NCBI GenBank assembly: GCA_020637635.1
Contig: JACKKB010000009.1
Location: forward strand, 1 to 64,000
DNA from: Albidovulum sp.
Lineage (GTDB): Bacteria > Pseudomonadota > Alphaproteobacteria > Rhodobacterales > Rhodobacteraceae
Direction: 5' to 3'
DNA: 64,000 bases
In this document: in pieces, positions 6,951 to 16,727 of the stretch
How positions within the stretch are numbered: position 1 is the first letter of the stretch
Layout: every line of letters begins with the position of its first letter
Position numbers and translations under genes: made by a program
Notes under the pieces: generated by a model
Seen by the model: the letters and a program-made list of their open reading frames with translations, nothing else
Database searches by the model: none
What the model was told of the DNA's origin: nothing

Positions 6951-8360
6951 ATGCGCGCACGCGCCGCCCTCGCCACCCTTGCCGCCGGCCTCTTCGCCCT
7001 TGCCGGCTGCGGCCCCGCCCCCGTGCCGCGGGGGCCGGACGCCCGCCTGCCGGGCCTTGCCGGCACCCATGTCGCGCTGCCGCCGATGCGCCGTTTCGCC
7101 GCCGGCCGGGCAAGCCCGCCGGCGCGGTCCAACCGGCAGATGGCACAGGACTTCATCGATCTCACCTTCCATCTCGAGACCGGCCGCGACCTGCCGGTGC
7201 TGACTCGCTTCGAAGGCCCGGTGACGCTGGCGCTTTCCGGTCCGGTGCCGGCGACTGCCGCGGCCGATCTCGGCCGGGTCCTGGCGCGGCTGCGCGCCGA
7301 GGCCGGGATCGACATCGCCCGCACCGACGGCCCGGCCGCGATCACGATCGAATTCCTGCCCCGCCGGACGATGCGGGCGCAGGTGCCGCAGGCGGCCTGT
7401 TTCGTGGCCCCGGGGGTCTCGTCCTGGGGCGAATACCGCCGCGCACGCGCCGACACGCTCGACTGGACCAGGCTCTCGACCCGCACCCGGGCCGCGATCT
7501 TCATCCCCGACGACATCGCCCCGCAAGAGGTGCGCGACTGCCTGAACGAGGAGCTGGCCCAGGCGCTGGGGCCGCTGAACGACCTCTTCCGGCTGCCGGA
7601 TTCGGTCTTCAACGACGACAATATCCACGGCGTCCTGACCGGTTTCGACATGCTGATGCTGCGCGTGACCTATGCGCCCGAACTGCAAAGCGGCATGGGC
7701 CCCGAGGCGGTCGCCGCGGCGGTCCCCGGGATCCTCGCGCGGCTCAATCCGCGCGGCGAGCGGATCGGCGGCGCCCCGACCGACCCCACCCCGCGCGCCT
7801 TTGTCGAGGCGATCGACGAGGCGCTCGGGCCGGGCGGCCGCGGCATGGGCGCGCGCCGGGCCGCGATCGGGCGCGCCATCGACATCGCCGAGCGCCGCGG
7901 CTGGCGCGACACGCGGGCGGGTTTCGCATGGCTTGCGTTGGGCCGCCTGAGCGAGGTCGCCGATCCCTCTGCCGCCTACGAGGCCTTCAGCCGCGCCGCC
8001 GCCATCTATCACGCCGATCCCGGTCTGGCGCTGCAAGGCGCCCATGCCGACATGGAACTGGCCGCCCTGGCGCTGACGCAGGGCCAGCCCGCGGCGGTCG
8101 AGACGCTTGTCGCCGGCGCCCTGCCGCGCGCCGCCGCGGCCGAGAATGCCGCGCTTCTGGCGACGCTTCTGATGCTGCGCGCAGAGGCCCTGCAGATCGA
8201 GGGGCAGGAGAGCGCCGCCGCGGCCGCCCGGCTCGACAGCCTCGGCTGGGCGCGCTATGGCTTCGGCTCGGACGCCGATGTGATCGGCTGGATGCGCGGC
8301 ATGGCCGCGCTCAACCCGGTGCGCGGCCAGACGCCCGACCGCTTCGCGAGTTTGCAATGA
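6951..8360 (+). CDS. DUF2927-domain lipoprotein
   Basis: 469 residues. The N-terminus is a lipoprotein signal with lipobox FALAGC (Cys near residue 21), so the protein is probably anchored in the periplasm. Residues of about 60-270 match the DUF2927 family (QDFIDLTFHLETGRDLPVLTRFEGPV region, CLNEELAQALGPLNDL, DNIHGVLTGFD), which keeps a conserved Glu in a NEELAQ metallopeptidase-like helix; activity is unproven. The C-terminal third is alanine-rich and TPR-like (AYEAFSRAAAIYHADPGLAL). It overlaps the next small gene by ATGA. Confidence 0.85.
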   Translation: MRARAALATLAAGLFALAGCGPAPVPRGPDARLPGLAGTHVALPPMRRFAAGRASPPARSNRQMAQDFIDLTFHLETGRDLPVLTRFEGPVTLALSGPVPATAAADLGRVLARLRAEAGIDIARTDGPAAITIEFLPRRTMRAQVPQAACFVAPGVSSWGEYRRARADTLDWTRLSTRTRAAIFIPDDIAPQEVRDCLNEELAQALGPLNDLFRLPDSVFNDDNIHGVLTGFDMLMLRVTYAPELQSGMGPEAVAAAVPGILARLNPRGERIGGAPTDPTPRAFVEAIDEALGPGGRGMGARRAAIGRAIDIAERRGWRDTRAGFAWLALGRLSEVADPSAAYEAFSRAAAIYHADPGLALQGAHADMELAALALTQGQPAAVETLVAGALPRAAAAENAALLATLLMLRAEALQIEGQESAAAAARLDSLGWARYGFGSDADVIGWMRGMAALNPVRGQTPDRFASLQ

Positions 8361-8521
8361 TCTTCTTCCCGGCCCTGATCTTCGGCGCCCTCGTCGGCTG
8401 GCACCGTGCCCGCAAGCGCGGCGGCAACCGGCTCGACCAGCTGCAATATGCTGCCGTTCACGCCATCGCCTTCGCCATCCTCGGCCTCTTCGTCACGATC
8501 TTCCTCACCCGCATGTCCTAG
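8357..8521 (+). CDS. 54-residue two-helix membrane protein
   Basis: The start codon overlaps the DUF2927 stop (ATGA). The product MIFFPALIFGALVGWHRARK then a basic linker and AAVHAIAFAILGLFVTIFL has two hydrophobic helices flanking a positively charged loop (RARKRGGNR), so both termini should face the same side. It ends 4 bases before the VWA gene. The tight coupling argues it is real. I do not recognise a function; it may be a small partner of the lipoprotein or of the VWA/MoxR pair. Confidence 0.75.
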   Translation: MIFFPALIFGALVGWHRARKRGGNRLDQLQYAAVHAIAFAILGLFVTIFLTRMS

Positions 8522-8525
8522 AGCG

Positions 8526-9713
8526 ATGTTCCAGACCTTCTTCGAGACGCTGCGCAGAAGCGGGGTGCCGGTTTCCCTGCGCGAATATCTGGCGTTTCTC
8601 GAAGGCGTCTCGGCCGGGCTCGCGACCTTCGATGTCGAGGCGTTCTACTATCTCGCCCGCACCGCGATGGTGAAGGACGAACGCCACCTCGACCGTTTCG
8701 ACCGCGCCTTCGCCGAGGCGTTCCGCGGGCTTGAGACGATCACGCCCGAAGCGGTGCTGGAGGCGGTCGACCTGCCGCGCGACTGGCTCGAGAAGGTGCT
8801 GGAGAGGCATCTCAGCGCCGAGGAACGGGCCGCAGTCAAGGCGCTTGGCGGCTTCGACAGGCTGATGGAGACGCTGAAGAAGCGGCTCGCGGAACAGAAG
8901 GGCCGCCATCAGGGCGGCTCGAAATGGATCGGCACCGGCGGCACTTCGCCCTTCGGCGCCCACGGCTACAACCCCGAGGGCGTGCGCATCGGCCAGGACG
9001 GAAGTCGCCACCAGCGCGCGGTGAAGGTCTGGGACAAGCGCGAATTCCGCAATCTCGACGATCAGGTCGAGCTTGGCACGCGCAACATCAAGGTGGCGCT
9101 GAAGCGGCTGCGCCGCTGGGCCCGCGCGGGCGCCGCCGACGAGCTTGACCTGCCCGGCACGATCCGCGCCACCGCCGAACAGGGCTGGCTCGACGTCAGG
9201 ACCCGGCCCGAACGCCACAATGCGGTGAAGGTGCTGCTGTTCCTCGATGTCGGCGGCTCGATGGACCCGCATGTGAAGGTGGTCGAGGAGCTTTTCAGCG
9301 CCGCCCGCGCCGAGTTCAAGCATCTGGAATACTACTACTTCCACAACTGCCTCTACGAAGGCGTCTGGCGCGACAACCACCGTCGTTGGGACCGCCAGAC
9401 CGCGACGGCCGAGGTGCTGCGCACCTATGGCGGCGACTATCGGGCGATCTTCGTCGGCGATGCGGCGATGTCGCCCTACGAGATCGCGCAGCCGGGTGGC
9501 GCCAACGAACACTGGAACCCCGAGGCCGGAGAGGTCTGGCTGGCCCGCGCCCGTTCGCAGTGGCCGGCCAATGTCTGGCTGAACCCGCTGCCCGAACGTT
9601 CCTGGCCGCACACCCGCTCGGTCGCCATGATCCGCGCGCTGTTCGAGGATCGGATGTTCCCGCTGACGCTCGACGGCATCGCGCGCGCCATGAAGGCGCT
9701 GACCTCGGCCTGA
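8526..9713 (+). CDS. VWA-domain protein (CoxE/YeaD-like), partner of MoxR ATPase
   Basis: 395 residues. The N-terminal half is helical (SLREYLAFLEGVSAGLATFD, DRFDRAFAEAF). A Gly-rich centre (GGTSPFGAHGYNP) precedes the von Willebrand A domain with a MIDAS motif DVGGSM at residues 241-246 and a second threonine/aspartate region (TYGGDYRAIFVGDAAMSPYE). This matches the CoxE-like VWA family. Such proteins bind a metal-dependent client and work with MoxR AAA+ ATPases to insert cofactors or activate enzymes. It is the last gene of the MoxR-GNAT-DUF2927-small membrane protein-VWA string. Confidence 0.9.
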   Translation: MFQTFFETLRRSGVPVSLREYLAFLEGVSAGLATFDVEAFYYLARTAMVKDERHLDRFDRAFAEAFRGLETITPEAVLEAVDLPRDWLEKVLERHLSAEERAAVKALGGFDRLMETLKKRLAEQKGRHQGGSKWIGTGGTSPFGAHGYNPEGVRIGQDGSRHQRAVKVWDKREFRNLDDQVELGTRNIKVALKRLRRWARAGAADELDLPGTIRATAEQGWLDVRTRPERHNAVKVLLFLDVGGSMDPHVKVVEELFSAARAEFKHLEYYYFHNCLYEGVWRDNHRRWDRQTATAEVLRTYGGDYRAIFVGDAAMSPYEIAQPGGANEHWNPEAGEVWLARARSQWPANVWLNPLPERSWPHTRSVAMIRALFEDRMFPLTLDGIARAMKALTSA

Positions 9714-10042
9714 TCGCGCGTCTCCGGCACGAACACGGGCTGACGCACCGGGCCTTTTGGGACCTGGCCGCCGTCACGGTCTTCGTCGCCGCGCGTTTCG
9801 CGGTTATCGCGCTCCACCGCCCCGATCCCGCCCGTCGCAACCCGATGCGCGAAGGCCGGATGAGGCCCGGCCATGTGCTGCGCAGGGGTCACTTGGCGCC
9901 CGACCGGCTCGGCGCCGTGCGCCGGGGCAGCGTGCCACCCCCTTCGTGCCGCCCCCTCCTTGCCGGGCCGCCTTCGTGCCACCGCCGTCCTGCCGCCCGC
10001 CCCCTCCTTGCCGGGCCTCGCCTCCTGCCCCATATCGAGCCC
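9714..10042. other. Gene-free spacer with low-complexity repeats
   Basis: The 329 bases between the VWA gene and the M48 protease hold no recognisable gene. The second half is the CCTTCGTGCC/CCCTCCTTGCCGGGCC repeat. Frames are open by composition only. Confidence 0.5.
9931..10020. repeat. Degenerate C-rich repeat
   Basis: Two long, imperfect copies share CCTTCGTGCC near the start and CCCCCTCCTTGCCGGGCC at the end, with shorter TGCCACC/TGCCGCC sub-units between. It sits directly before the M48 protease start. Confidence 0.6.
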
Positions 10043-10750
10043 ATGCTGAGACTCGCGCCGATCCTCCTCGCTCTTGCCTATGGCCTCGCGCTTTACCATT
10101 TCTCGGCCTGGCGAACGGCGCGCATGCTCGACCGCAGCTCGTCGCCTCTCGCCGACACCGCGCTTCTGGCGATGACCGGCCGGCTTGCCCGCGCGCTCGG
10201 TCATGCCGAGGTGCCGGTCCGCATCTACGAGGTCGCCCCCGTGAACGGGCTGGCCGCCCCCGATGGCCGCATCTTCCTGACCCGCGGCTTCTACGACCGC
10301 TACCGCGAGGGCCGCGTGACCGCAGAAGAGATGGCCAGCGTCATCGCCCACGAGCTCGGCCATGTGGCGCTCAACCATTCCCGCCGCCGGATGATCGACT
10401 TCTCCGGGCAGAACGCGATCAGGGTCGCGCTCGCCTCGGTTCTCGGCCGGTTCCTGCCGGGCGGCATCGGCCTCTGGGCGGCGTCGGCGCTGATGGCGCT
10501 GATGGCGGCGCGGCTTTCGCGCAAGGACGAGTTCGAGGCCGATGAATGGGCTTCGGCGCTTCTGGTGAAGGCCGGGATCGGCACCGGGCCGCAGAAATCG
10601 CTCTTTGCCAAGCTCGGCGCGCTCACCGGCAGCGCCGGCGCCCCGCCGCAACCCGCCTGGCTGATGAGCCACCCCGCCACCGCCGAGCGCATCGCCGCGA
10701 TCGAGGCCAACGAACGCCGCTGGGGCCTGCCTGTCAGCTCGCCCGGCTAG
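10043..10750 (+). CDS. M48-family zinc metalloprotease
   Basis: 235 residues. An N-terminal hydrophobic segment (LAPILLALAYGLALYHF) anchors the protein in the inner membrane or serves as a signal. The zinc site HELGH is at residues 103-107 and the third ligand is the Glu of EFEADEWA near residue 165. A second hydrophobic stretch (GIGLWAASALMALMAARL) lies between. The C-terminus HPATAERIAAIE is typical of HtpX/Ste24-like peptidases. A role in membrane or periplasmic protein quality control is the family norm. Confidence 0.9.
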   Translation: MLRLAPILLALAYGLALYHFSAWRTARMLDRSSSPLADTALLAMTGRLARALGHAEVPVRIYEVAPVNGLAAPDGRIFLTRGFYDRYREGRVTAEEMASVIAHELGHVALNHSRRRMIDFSGQNAIRVALASVLGRFLPGGIGLWAASALMALMAARLSRKDEFEADEWASALLVKAGIGTGPQKSLFAKLGALTGSAGAPPQPAWLMSHPATAERIAAIEANERRWGLPVSSPG

Positions 10751-10805
10751 CCATCGCCCCGCCCGGTGCCACCCGCCCGCAACCGGCCCGGCCCCGGGCT
10801 CTTTC

Positions 10806-10942
10806 GGCCCCCGTCGCTTAGGCCCCCGTCGCTTCGGCTCCCGTCGCCATGCCCCCGTCGCTTCGGCCCCGTCGCTTCGGCCCCCGTCGCTATGCCCCCG
10901 TCGCTTTGGCCCCAGTCGCTTCGGCCCCCGTCGCTCAGGCCC
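10806..10942. repeat. About nine copies of a 15-bp repeat (GGCCCCCGTCGCTTC type)
   Basis: Degenerate copies of a roughly 15-bp unit fill the spacer between the M48 protease and the ABC ATPase gene. Copies differ at two or three positions (CTTA, CTTC, CCAT, CTAT, TTTG). No spacer-like unique sequence lies between them, so this is not a CRISPR. Confidence 0.85.
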
Positions 10943-11005
10943 GCCCGATGCCTCTGGCCCTCACCCGCCCTCCGGGGTAGGTTCGCCCCAGCGCAGGAGC
11001 AGGAC

Positions 11006-11928
<923 letters not shown>

Positions 11929-11932
<4 letters not shown>

Positions 11933-12690
11933 ACTGGCTCGCGATCCGCGCCATCTACAGCGTCGAGATGGCCCGCTTCTTCCGCACCATCTGGCAATCG
12001 CTCGCCTCTCCGGTGCTCTCGACGGTGCTCTACTTCGTCGTCTTCGGCGCCGCGATCGGCGGCCGCATCCAGTCGGTCGAGGGGATCGCCTACGGCGCCT
12101 TCATCGTGCCCGGGCTGATCATGCTGACGGTTCTGCAGCAGTCGGTCTCGAATGCCTCCTTCGGGATCTACTTCCCGAAGTTCATCGGCACGATCTACGA
12201 GATCCTCTCGGCGCCGGCGTCGTTTCTGGAGATCGTCGCCGGCTATGTCGGCGCCGCGGCCACCAAGGCGGTGCTGATCGCCCTGGTGATTCTCGTCACC
12301 TCGTTCTTCTTCGTGGGCGTCCATATCGCGCATCCGTTCTGGATGGTGGCCTTCCTGATCCTGACGGCGGTGAGCTTCTCGCTGCTGGGCTTCCTGATCG
12401 GCATCTGGGCGAAGAACTTCGAGCAGCTGCAGATCATTCCTCTCATGGTCATCACGCCGCTCGTCTTTCTCGGCGGTGCCTTCTATTCGGCGTCGATGTT
12501 GCCGCCCTTCTGGGCCGGCGTCGCCCGGCTGAACCCCGTGCTCTACCTCATCTCCGGTTTCCGCTGGTCCTTCTTCGACCTCGCCGACGTGCCCGTCGGG
12601 GTCTCTCTCTTCGCGGTCGCACTCTTCCTCCTGGCCGGCCTTTTCGCGGTCTGGGCGATCTTCCGGACCGGATGGCGGCTCCGGGGCTGA
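11929..12690 (+). CDS. ABC-2 type permease (YadH-like)
   Basis: 253 residues with about six transmembrane helices and the ABC-2 signature region (ARLNPVLYLISGFRWSFFDL) near the C-terminus, as in NodJ/YadH permeases. It is translationally coupled to the ATPase gene. It should form the inner-membrane channel of a small-molecule or lipid exporter. Confidence 0.92.
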
Positions 12691-12713
12691 GGCGCCGTGC
12701 GGAAGATCGGCCG

Positions 12714-12782
12714 GCGGGCAGAGGGGCGGACGGGCGGACGGGCAGATGGGCGGACGGGCAGATGGGCGGGCAGAAGGGCGGG
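12714..12782. repeat. G-rich tandem repeat (GGGCGGAC/GGGCAGAT units)
   Basis: Alternating 9-bp units (GGGCGGACG, GGGCAGATG) build an 18-bp period in the spacer before rimO. The array ends about 38 bp before the rimO start and may lie in its leader. Confidence 0.75.
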
Positions 12783-12820
12783 CTTTTCGCCGCGCGGGCA
12801 TTGCGCTATAGGCGGTCCTC

Positions 12821-14191
12821 ATGCCCGCGAACCCGCCAGACCTGCGCCCCGACCTTGCCCCCCGGCCCGTCCTCGAGCCGGCCGGGCGTGACGGCGGGCC
12901 CTGCATCGGCATGGTCTCGCTCGGCTGCCCGAAGGCGCTTGTCGACAGCGAAAGGATCCTGACCCGGCTCAGGGCCGAGGGCTACCGGATCAGCCCCGAT
13001 TACCAGGGCGCCGAGGCGGTGATCGTCAACACCTGCGGCTTTCTCGACAGCGCCAAGGCCGAGAGCCTCCAGGCGATCGGCGAGGCCCTGGCCGAGAACG
13101 GCCGCGTCATCGTCACCGGCTGCCTCGGCGCCGAGCCCGACTACATCACCGGGGCGCATCCCTCGGTTCTGGCCGTCACCGGCCCGCACCAGTACGAGGC
13201 GGTGCTGGATGCCGTCCACCGTGCGGTGCCGCCCGCGCCCGATCCCTTCACCGACCTTCTGCCGCCGACGGGCGTGAAACTCACGCCGCGCCACTACAGC
13301 TATCTGAAGATCTCCGAGGGCTGCAATCACCACTGCCGCTTCTGCATCATTCCCGCCATGCGCGGAAAGCTCGTCTCGCGCCCCGCCCATGCCGTGGTCC
13401 GCGAGGCCGAACGGCTGGTCGCCGCCGGGGTGCGCGAACTTCTTGTCATCAGCCAGGATACCTCGGCCTACGGACTCGATCTGAAGCACGCCGAGACGCA
13501 GGGCCACCGCGCCCATATCACCGATCTCGCCCGCGATCTCGGCAGCCTCGGCGCCTGGGTCCGGCTTCACTATGTCTATCCCTATCCGCATGTCCGCGAT
13601 CTCGTGCCGCTGATGGCCGAGGGGCTGGTGCTGCCCTATCTCGACATCCCCTTCCAGCATGCCCATCCGGACACGCTGAGACGAATGGCGCGGCCGGCAG
13701 CGGCGGCAAGAACGCTCGACGAGATCGCCGCCTGGCGCGCCATCTGTCCCGAGATCGCGCTGCGCTCGACCTTCATCGTCGGCTACCCCGGCGAGACCGA
13801 GGCCGAGTTCCAGACGCTGCTCGACTGGCTTGACGAGGCGCAGCTCGACCGCGTCGGCTGCTTCCAGTACGAAAACGTGGCCGGGGCGCGGTCGAACGCG
13901 CTGCCGGATCACCTGCCCGCCGAGGTGAAGCAGGAGCGCTGGGACCGTTTCATGGAACGCGCGCAGGCCATTTCCGAGGCAAAGCTCGCGGCCAAGGTCG
14001 GCCGGCGCCTGCAGGTCATCGTCGACACGGTTGACCACGAGGGCGCCACCTGCCGCACCCGCGCCGACGCGCCGGAGATCGACGGCAACCTCTTCGTCGA
14101 CGACGGCTTCGAGACCCTCGCGGCCGGCGACATCCTCACCGTCGAGGTCGACGAGGCCGGCGAATACGATCTCTGGGGCCGCCCGGTCTGA
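12821..14191 (+). CDS. rimO: Ribosomal protein uS12 methylthiotransferase RimO
   Basis: 456 residues. This radical-SAM enzyme adds a methylthio group to an Asp of ribosomal protein S12. The radical-SAM cluster is C168-x3-C172-x2-C175 (CNHHCRFC). The N-terminal UPF0004 cluster Cys are at 36, 72 and 101 (LGCPK, NTCGF, TGCLG). The C-terminal TRAM domain ends in EYDLWGRPV. The N-terminal 20-25 residues are a proline-rich extension. It stands alone between two repeat-filled spacers. Confidence 0.95.
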   Translation: MPANPPDLRPDLAPRPVLEPAGRDGGPCIGMVSLGCPKALVDSERILTRLRAEGYRISPDYQGAEAVIVNTCGFLDSAKAESLQAIGEALAENGRVIVTGCLGAEPDYITGAHPSVLAVTGPHQYEAVLDAVHRAVPPAPDPFTDLLPPTGVKLTPRHYSYLKISEGCNHHCRFCIIPAMRGKLVSRPAHAVVREAERLVAAGVRELLVISQDTSAYGLDLKHAETQGHRAHITDLARDLGSLGAWVRLHYVYPYPHVRDLVPLMAEGLVLPYLDIPFQHAHPDTLRRMARPAAAARTLDEIAAWRAICPEIALRSTFIVGYPGETEAEFQTLLDWLDEAQLDRVGCFQYENVAGARSNALPDHLPAEVKQERWDRFMERAQAISEAKLAAKVGRRLQVIVDTVDHEGATCRTRADAPEIDGNLFVDDGFETLAAGDILTVEVDEAGEYDLWGRPV

Positions 14192-14555
14192 GGCCCCGGC
14201 GGCGGGGACGGCGCCCCCAGCCCGCCCAACCGACTCCGTCCGACCGACTCCGCCCGACCGACTGCGCCCGACCGACTGCGCCCGACCGACTGCGCCCGAC
14301 CGACCTCACCCCAACGACCCCGCCCGACCGACCCCACCCGACCGACCCCGCCCGACCGACCCCGCCCGACTTTCCCCGACCGACCGACCTCACCCCAACG
14401 ACCCCGCCCGACTTTCCCCGACCGACTTTCCCCGACCGGCTTTCCCCGACCGAGCGACCCTGCCCGGAGCCTGTCCGCGACCTTTCTGTCGCTCGCCGCC
14501 ATGCCGGCGCGGCGGCGCCGGCCTAGCATCGCCCGCGGTGCCATCGGAGACCGGC
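14192..14555. other. Gene-free spacer filled with a minisatellite
   Basis: The 364 bases between rimO and the exporter gene are largely the CCGACCGAC array described next. The last 95 bases are unique and carry the SD of the next gene. No RNA gene is visible. Confidence 0.6.
14221..14461. repeat. 240-bp array built on CCCGACCGAC
   Basis: About twenty copies of a 10-15 bp unit occur (CCCGACCGACTGCG, CCCGACCGACCCCG, CCCCAACGACCCCG, CCCGACTTTCCCCGAC). There is higher-order structure: the block GACCTCACCCCAACGACCCCG occurs twice (14303 and 14388 areas). It is the longest spacer minisatellite in the window. Confidence 0.85.
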
Positions 14556-15473
14556 GTGACCACAGCTACCATCGTTCCCTCGCCGGGCCGCGCGCCGTTT
14601 CTGGACAATGCCGCGCTGATCGGCTCCATGCTGATTTGGGCGGTGGGCTTTCCGGTGGCCGACACGCTGCTCGCGCGGCTGCCGCCGGTCGGCGTGACGG
14701 TGCTGCGGCTGGTCTTCGCGGCCGCTTTCCTGCTGCCGGTCTGGCTCCTCGCCGACGGTTGGCGCGAGGCGCGCCGCGCGCCCTGGGCGCGCGGGCTTTT
14801 CGTCGGGGCACTCGGCATGGGGGCAGGCGCGCTCCTGCTCATCTACGGCCAGAGCCGCACCGACGGCATCACCACCGCCGTCATCGCCGCCACGATGCCG
14901 ATCGTCGGCATCGCGCTCGAGCGCGTCTTCGATGGGCGCAGGCTCAGCTGGCGCGTGTTCCTCGGCATCACGCTCAGCGTCGCAGGCGGGCTCGCCGTCT
15001 ATGGCTCGCGGATGGGGCATCTGAACGTGGGCCTCGGCGCGGCCTCGGTGCTGGCCTCGGTGGTGATCTTCGCCTGGGCTTCGCGCGCCTCCGTCACGGC
15101 GCTGCCGGGGATCTCGGCCATCGGGCGCACCGCGATCACCATCGCGGGCGGCCTTTTGACCGTGATCGCGGTTCAGGCGATCCTGCCGCTCGCCGGCGGC
15201 GCGCCCTTCCCCTGGAGCCGCATCGGCCTCGACGAACTCGGCCTCTCGGCGATCTACGGCATCGGCGCCATGGCGATCTCGCAGGTGCTCTTCCTCTATG
15301 CCGTGGCCGGTGTCGGCATCACCGTCGCCGCCATGCATATCAACGTGGCCCCCTTCTACGTCATGGTCCTTGCGGCGATGCTCGGGGCCGACTGGAGCTG
15401 GGGCCAGGTCGCCGCCACCGGACTGGTGGTGCTGGGCGTCCTCATCGCCCAGACCGGCCGCTTGCGCGCCTGA
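14556..15473 (+). CDS. EamA/DMT-family transporter
   Basis: 305 residues with about ten hydrophobic helices and two EamA repeats, typical of drug/metabolite exporters such as RhtA and YdcZ relatives. The GTG at 14556 was chosen because GGAGA lies five bases upstream; a GTG six codons earlier is the alternative. The product begins VTTATIVPSPGRAPFLDNAA. An inner-membrane exporter of amino acids or other metabolites is likely. The substrate cannot be told. The P450 gene follows by 55 bp on the same strand. Confidence 0.88.
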   Translation: MTTATIVPSPGRAPFLDNAALIGSMLIWAVGFPVADTLLARLPPVGVTVLRLVFAAAFLLPVWLLADGWREARRAPWARGLFVGALGMGAGALLLIYGQSRTDGITTAVIAATMPIVGIALERVFDGRRLSWRVFLGITLSVAGGLAVYGSRMGHLNVGLGAASVLASVVIFAWASRASVTALPGISAIGRTAITIAGGLLTVIAVQAILPLAGGAPFPWSRIGLDELGLSAIYGIGAMAISQVLFLYAVAGVGITVAAMHINVAPFYVMVLAAMLGADWSWGQVAATGLVVLGVLIAQTGRLRA

Positions 15474-15528
15474 GCCTTGCGGCCGCGCCCGTCCTGGGCT
15501 TTTCTGGCCCGAAACCAGAGGTGATCCG

Positions 15529-16719
15529 ATGCAGCGGCTGAGCCAGTCCCCGACCGAGCCTGGCTTTGTCCAGAACCCCTATTCCTTCTACGACCGCGCC
15601 CGCGCCAGCGGGCCCCTCTTCTTCTGGGAGGACTACGGGCTCGTCTGCGCCACCTCGGCAACCGCGGTCGGCGCGATCCTGCGCGACCGCCGCTTCGGCC
15701 GCGAGATCCCGGCCGAGCGCCGCCGCCCGGTGCCGCCGCATCTCGAACCCTTCTACGCCGTCGAGGCGCATTCGATGCTGGAACTGGAGCCGCCGCGCCA
15801 CACGCGCCTGCGCTCGCTCGTGCTGCGCGCCTTCACCAGCCGCAGGATCGCCGCGCTCGGCCCCGAGATCGCGGCCCTTGCCCACACGCTCGTCGACCGC
15901 TTCCCCGGCCCCGCCGATGGCAGCTTCGACCTGCTCGAGTCCTTCGCGCGGCCGCTGCCGGTCATCATCATCGCCCGCCTTCTCGGCGTGCCCGAGGACC
16001 GCGCGCCCGATCTCCTGGCCTGGTCGAACGCCATGGTCGGCATGTATCAGGCCCGCCGCACCCGGGCGACCGAAGACGCCGCCGTCGCCGCGACCGAGGC
16101 CTTCGTGGCCTTCATGCGGACCCATGTCGCCGCACGCCGCACGCGCCCCGCCGACGATCTCATCACCGAGCTCATCGCCGCCGAGATGGCGGGCGACAAG
16201 CTTTCGACCGACGAGCTCATCGCCACCTGCATCCTGCTCCTGAACGCCGGTCACGAGGCGACGGTGCACACGATCGGCAATGGCGTGAAGGCGCTTCTGG
16301 ACCATGGCGCCGGCGCGCGGGAACTGAGCCCGGACCGCATTGACGGCACGGTCGAGGAGATCCTGCGCTTTGACCCGCCGCTGCATCTCTTCACCCGCCA
16401 CGCCTATGAAGACATCGAGATCGCCGGCCACCGCTTTCGCCGCGGCGACGAGGTGGGCTGCCTTCTGGCCGCCGCCAACCGCGATCCCGCCAGCTGGGAC
16501 GCGCCCGACCGCTTCGATCCCGGGCGGCCGGCGAAACCGGTGCTCAGTTTCGGCGCCGGACTGCATTTCTGCGTCGGCGCCCCGCTTGCGCGGCTCGAAC
16601 TGGCAACGGCGCTGCCGATCCTGTTCGCGCGCTGCCCGAGGCTGTCGCTGGCCGAACCACCGCGCTACGCCGATCTTTACCACTTCCACGGGCTCGAACG
16701 GCTGATGGTGCGGCCCTAG
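15529..16719 (+). CDS. Cytochrome P450
   Basis: 396 residues, the size of soluble bacterial class I P450s. The heme thiolate is Cys348 in FGAGLHFCVGAPLARLE. The I-helix motif is LLNAGHEAT and the K-helix ExxR is EEILR. There is no membrane anchor. No ferredoxin or reductase partner is adjacent; the fpr gene 4 kb on could supply electrons through a ferredoxin encoded elsewhere. The substrate is unknown. Confidence 0.93.
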   Translation: MQRLSQSPTEPGFVQNPYSFYDRARASGPLFFWEDYGLVCATSATAVGAILRDRRFGREIPAERRRPVPPHLEPFYAVEAHSMLELEPPRHTRLRSLVLRAFTSRRIAALGPEIAALAHTLVDRFPGPADGSFDLLESFARPLPVIIIARLLGVPEDRAPDLLAWSNAMVGMYQARRTRATEDAAVAATEAFVAFMRTHVAARRTRPADDLITELIAAEMAGDKLSTDELIATCILLLNAGHEATVHTIGNGVKALLDHGAGARELSPDRIDGTVEEILRFDPPLHLFTRHAYEDIEIAGHRFRRGDEVGCLLAAANRDPASWDAPDRFDPGRPAKPVLSFGAGLHFCVGAPLARLELATALPILFARCPRLSLAEPPRYADLYHFHGLERLMVRP

Positions 16720-16727
16720 CCCGCGCC

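Noticed and set aside
5384..7651. A 755-residue minus-strand open frame
   Set aside because: It is antisense to the MoxR, GNAT and DUF2927 genes and shows no family motif. Long shadow frames are normal at this G+C.
10806..10942. Possible CRISPR array
   Set aside because: The units are 15 bp and directly adjacent with no unique spacers and no cas genes nearby. The same holds for 14221-14461.
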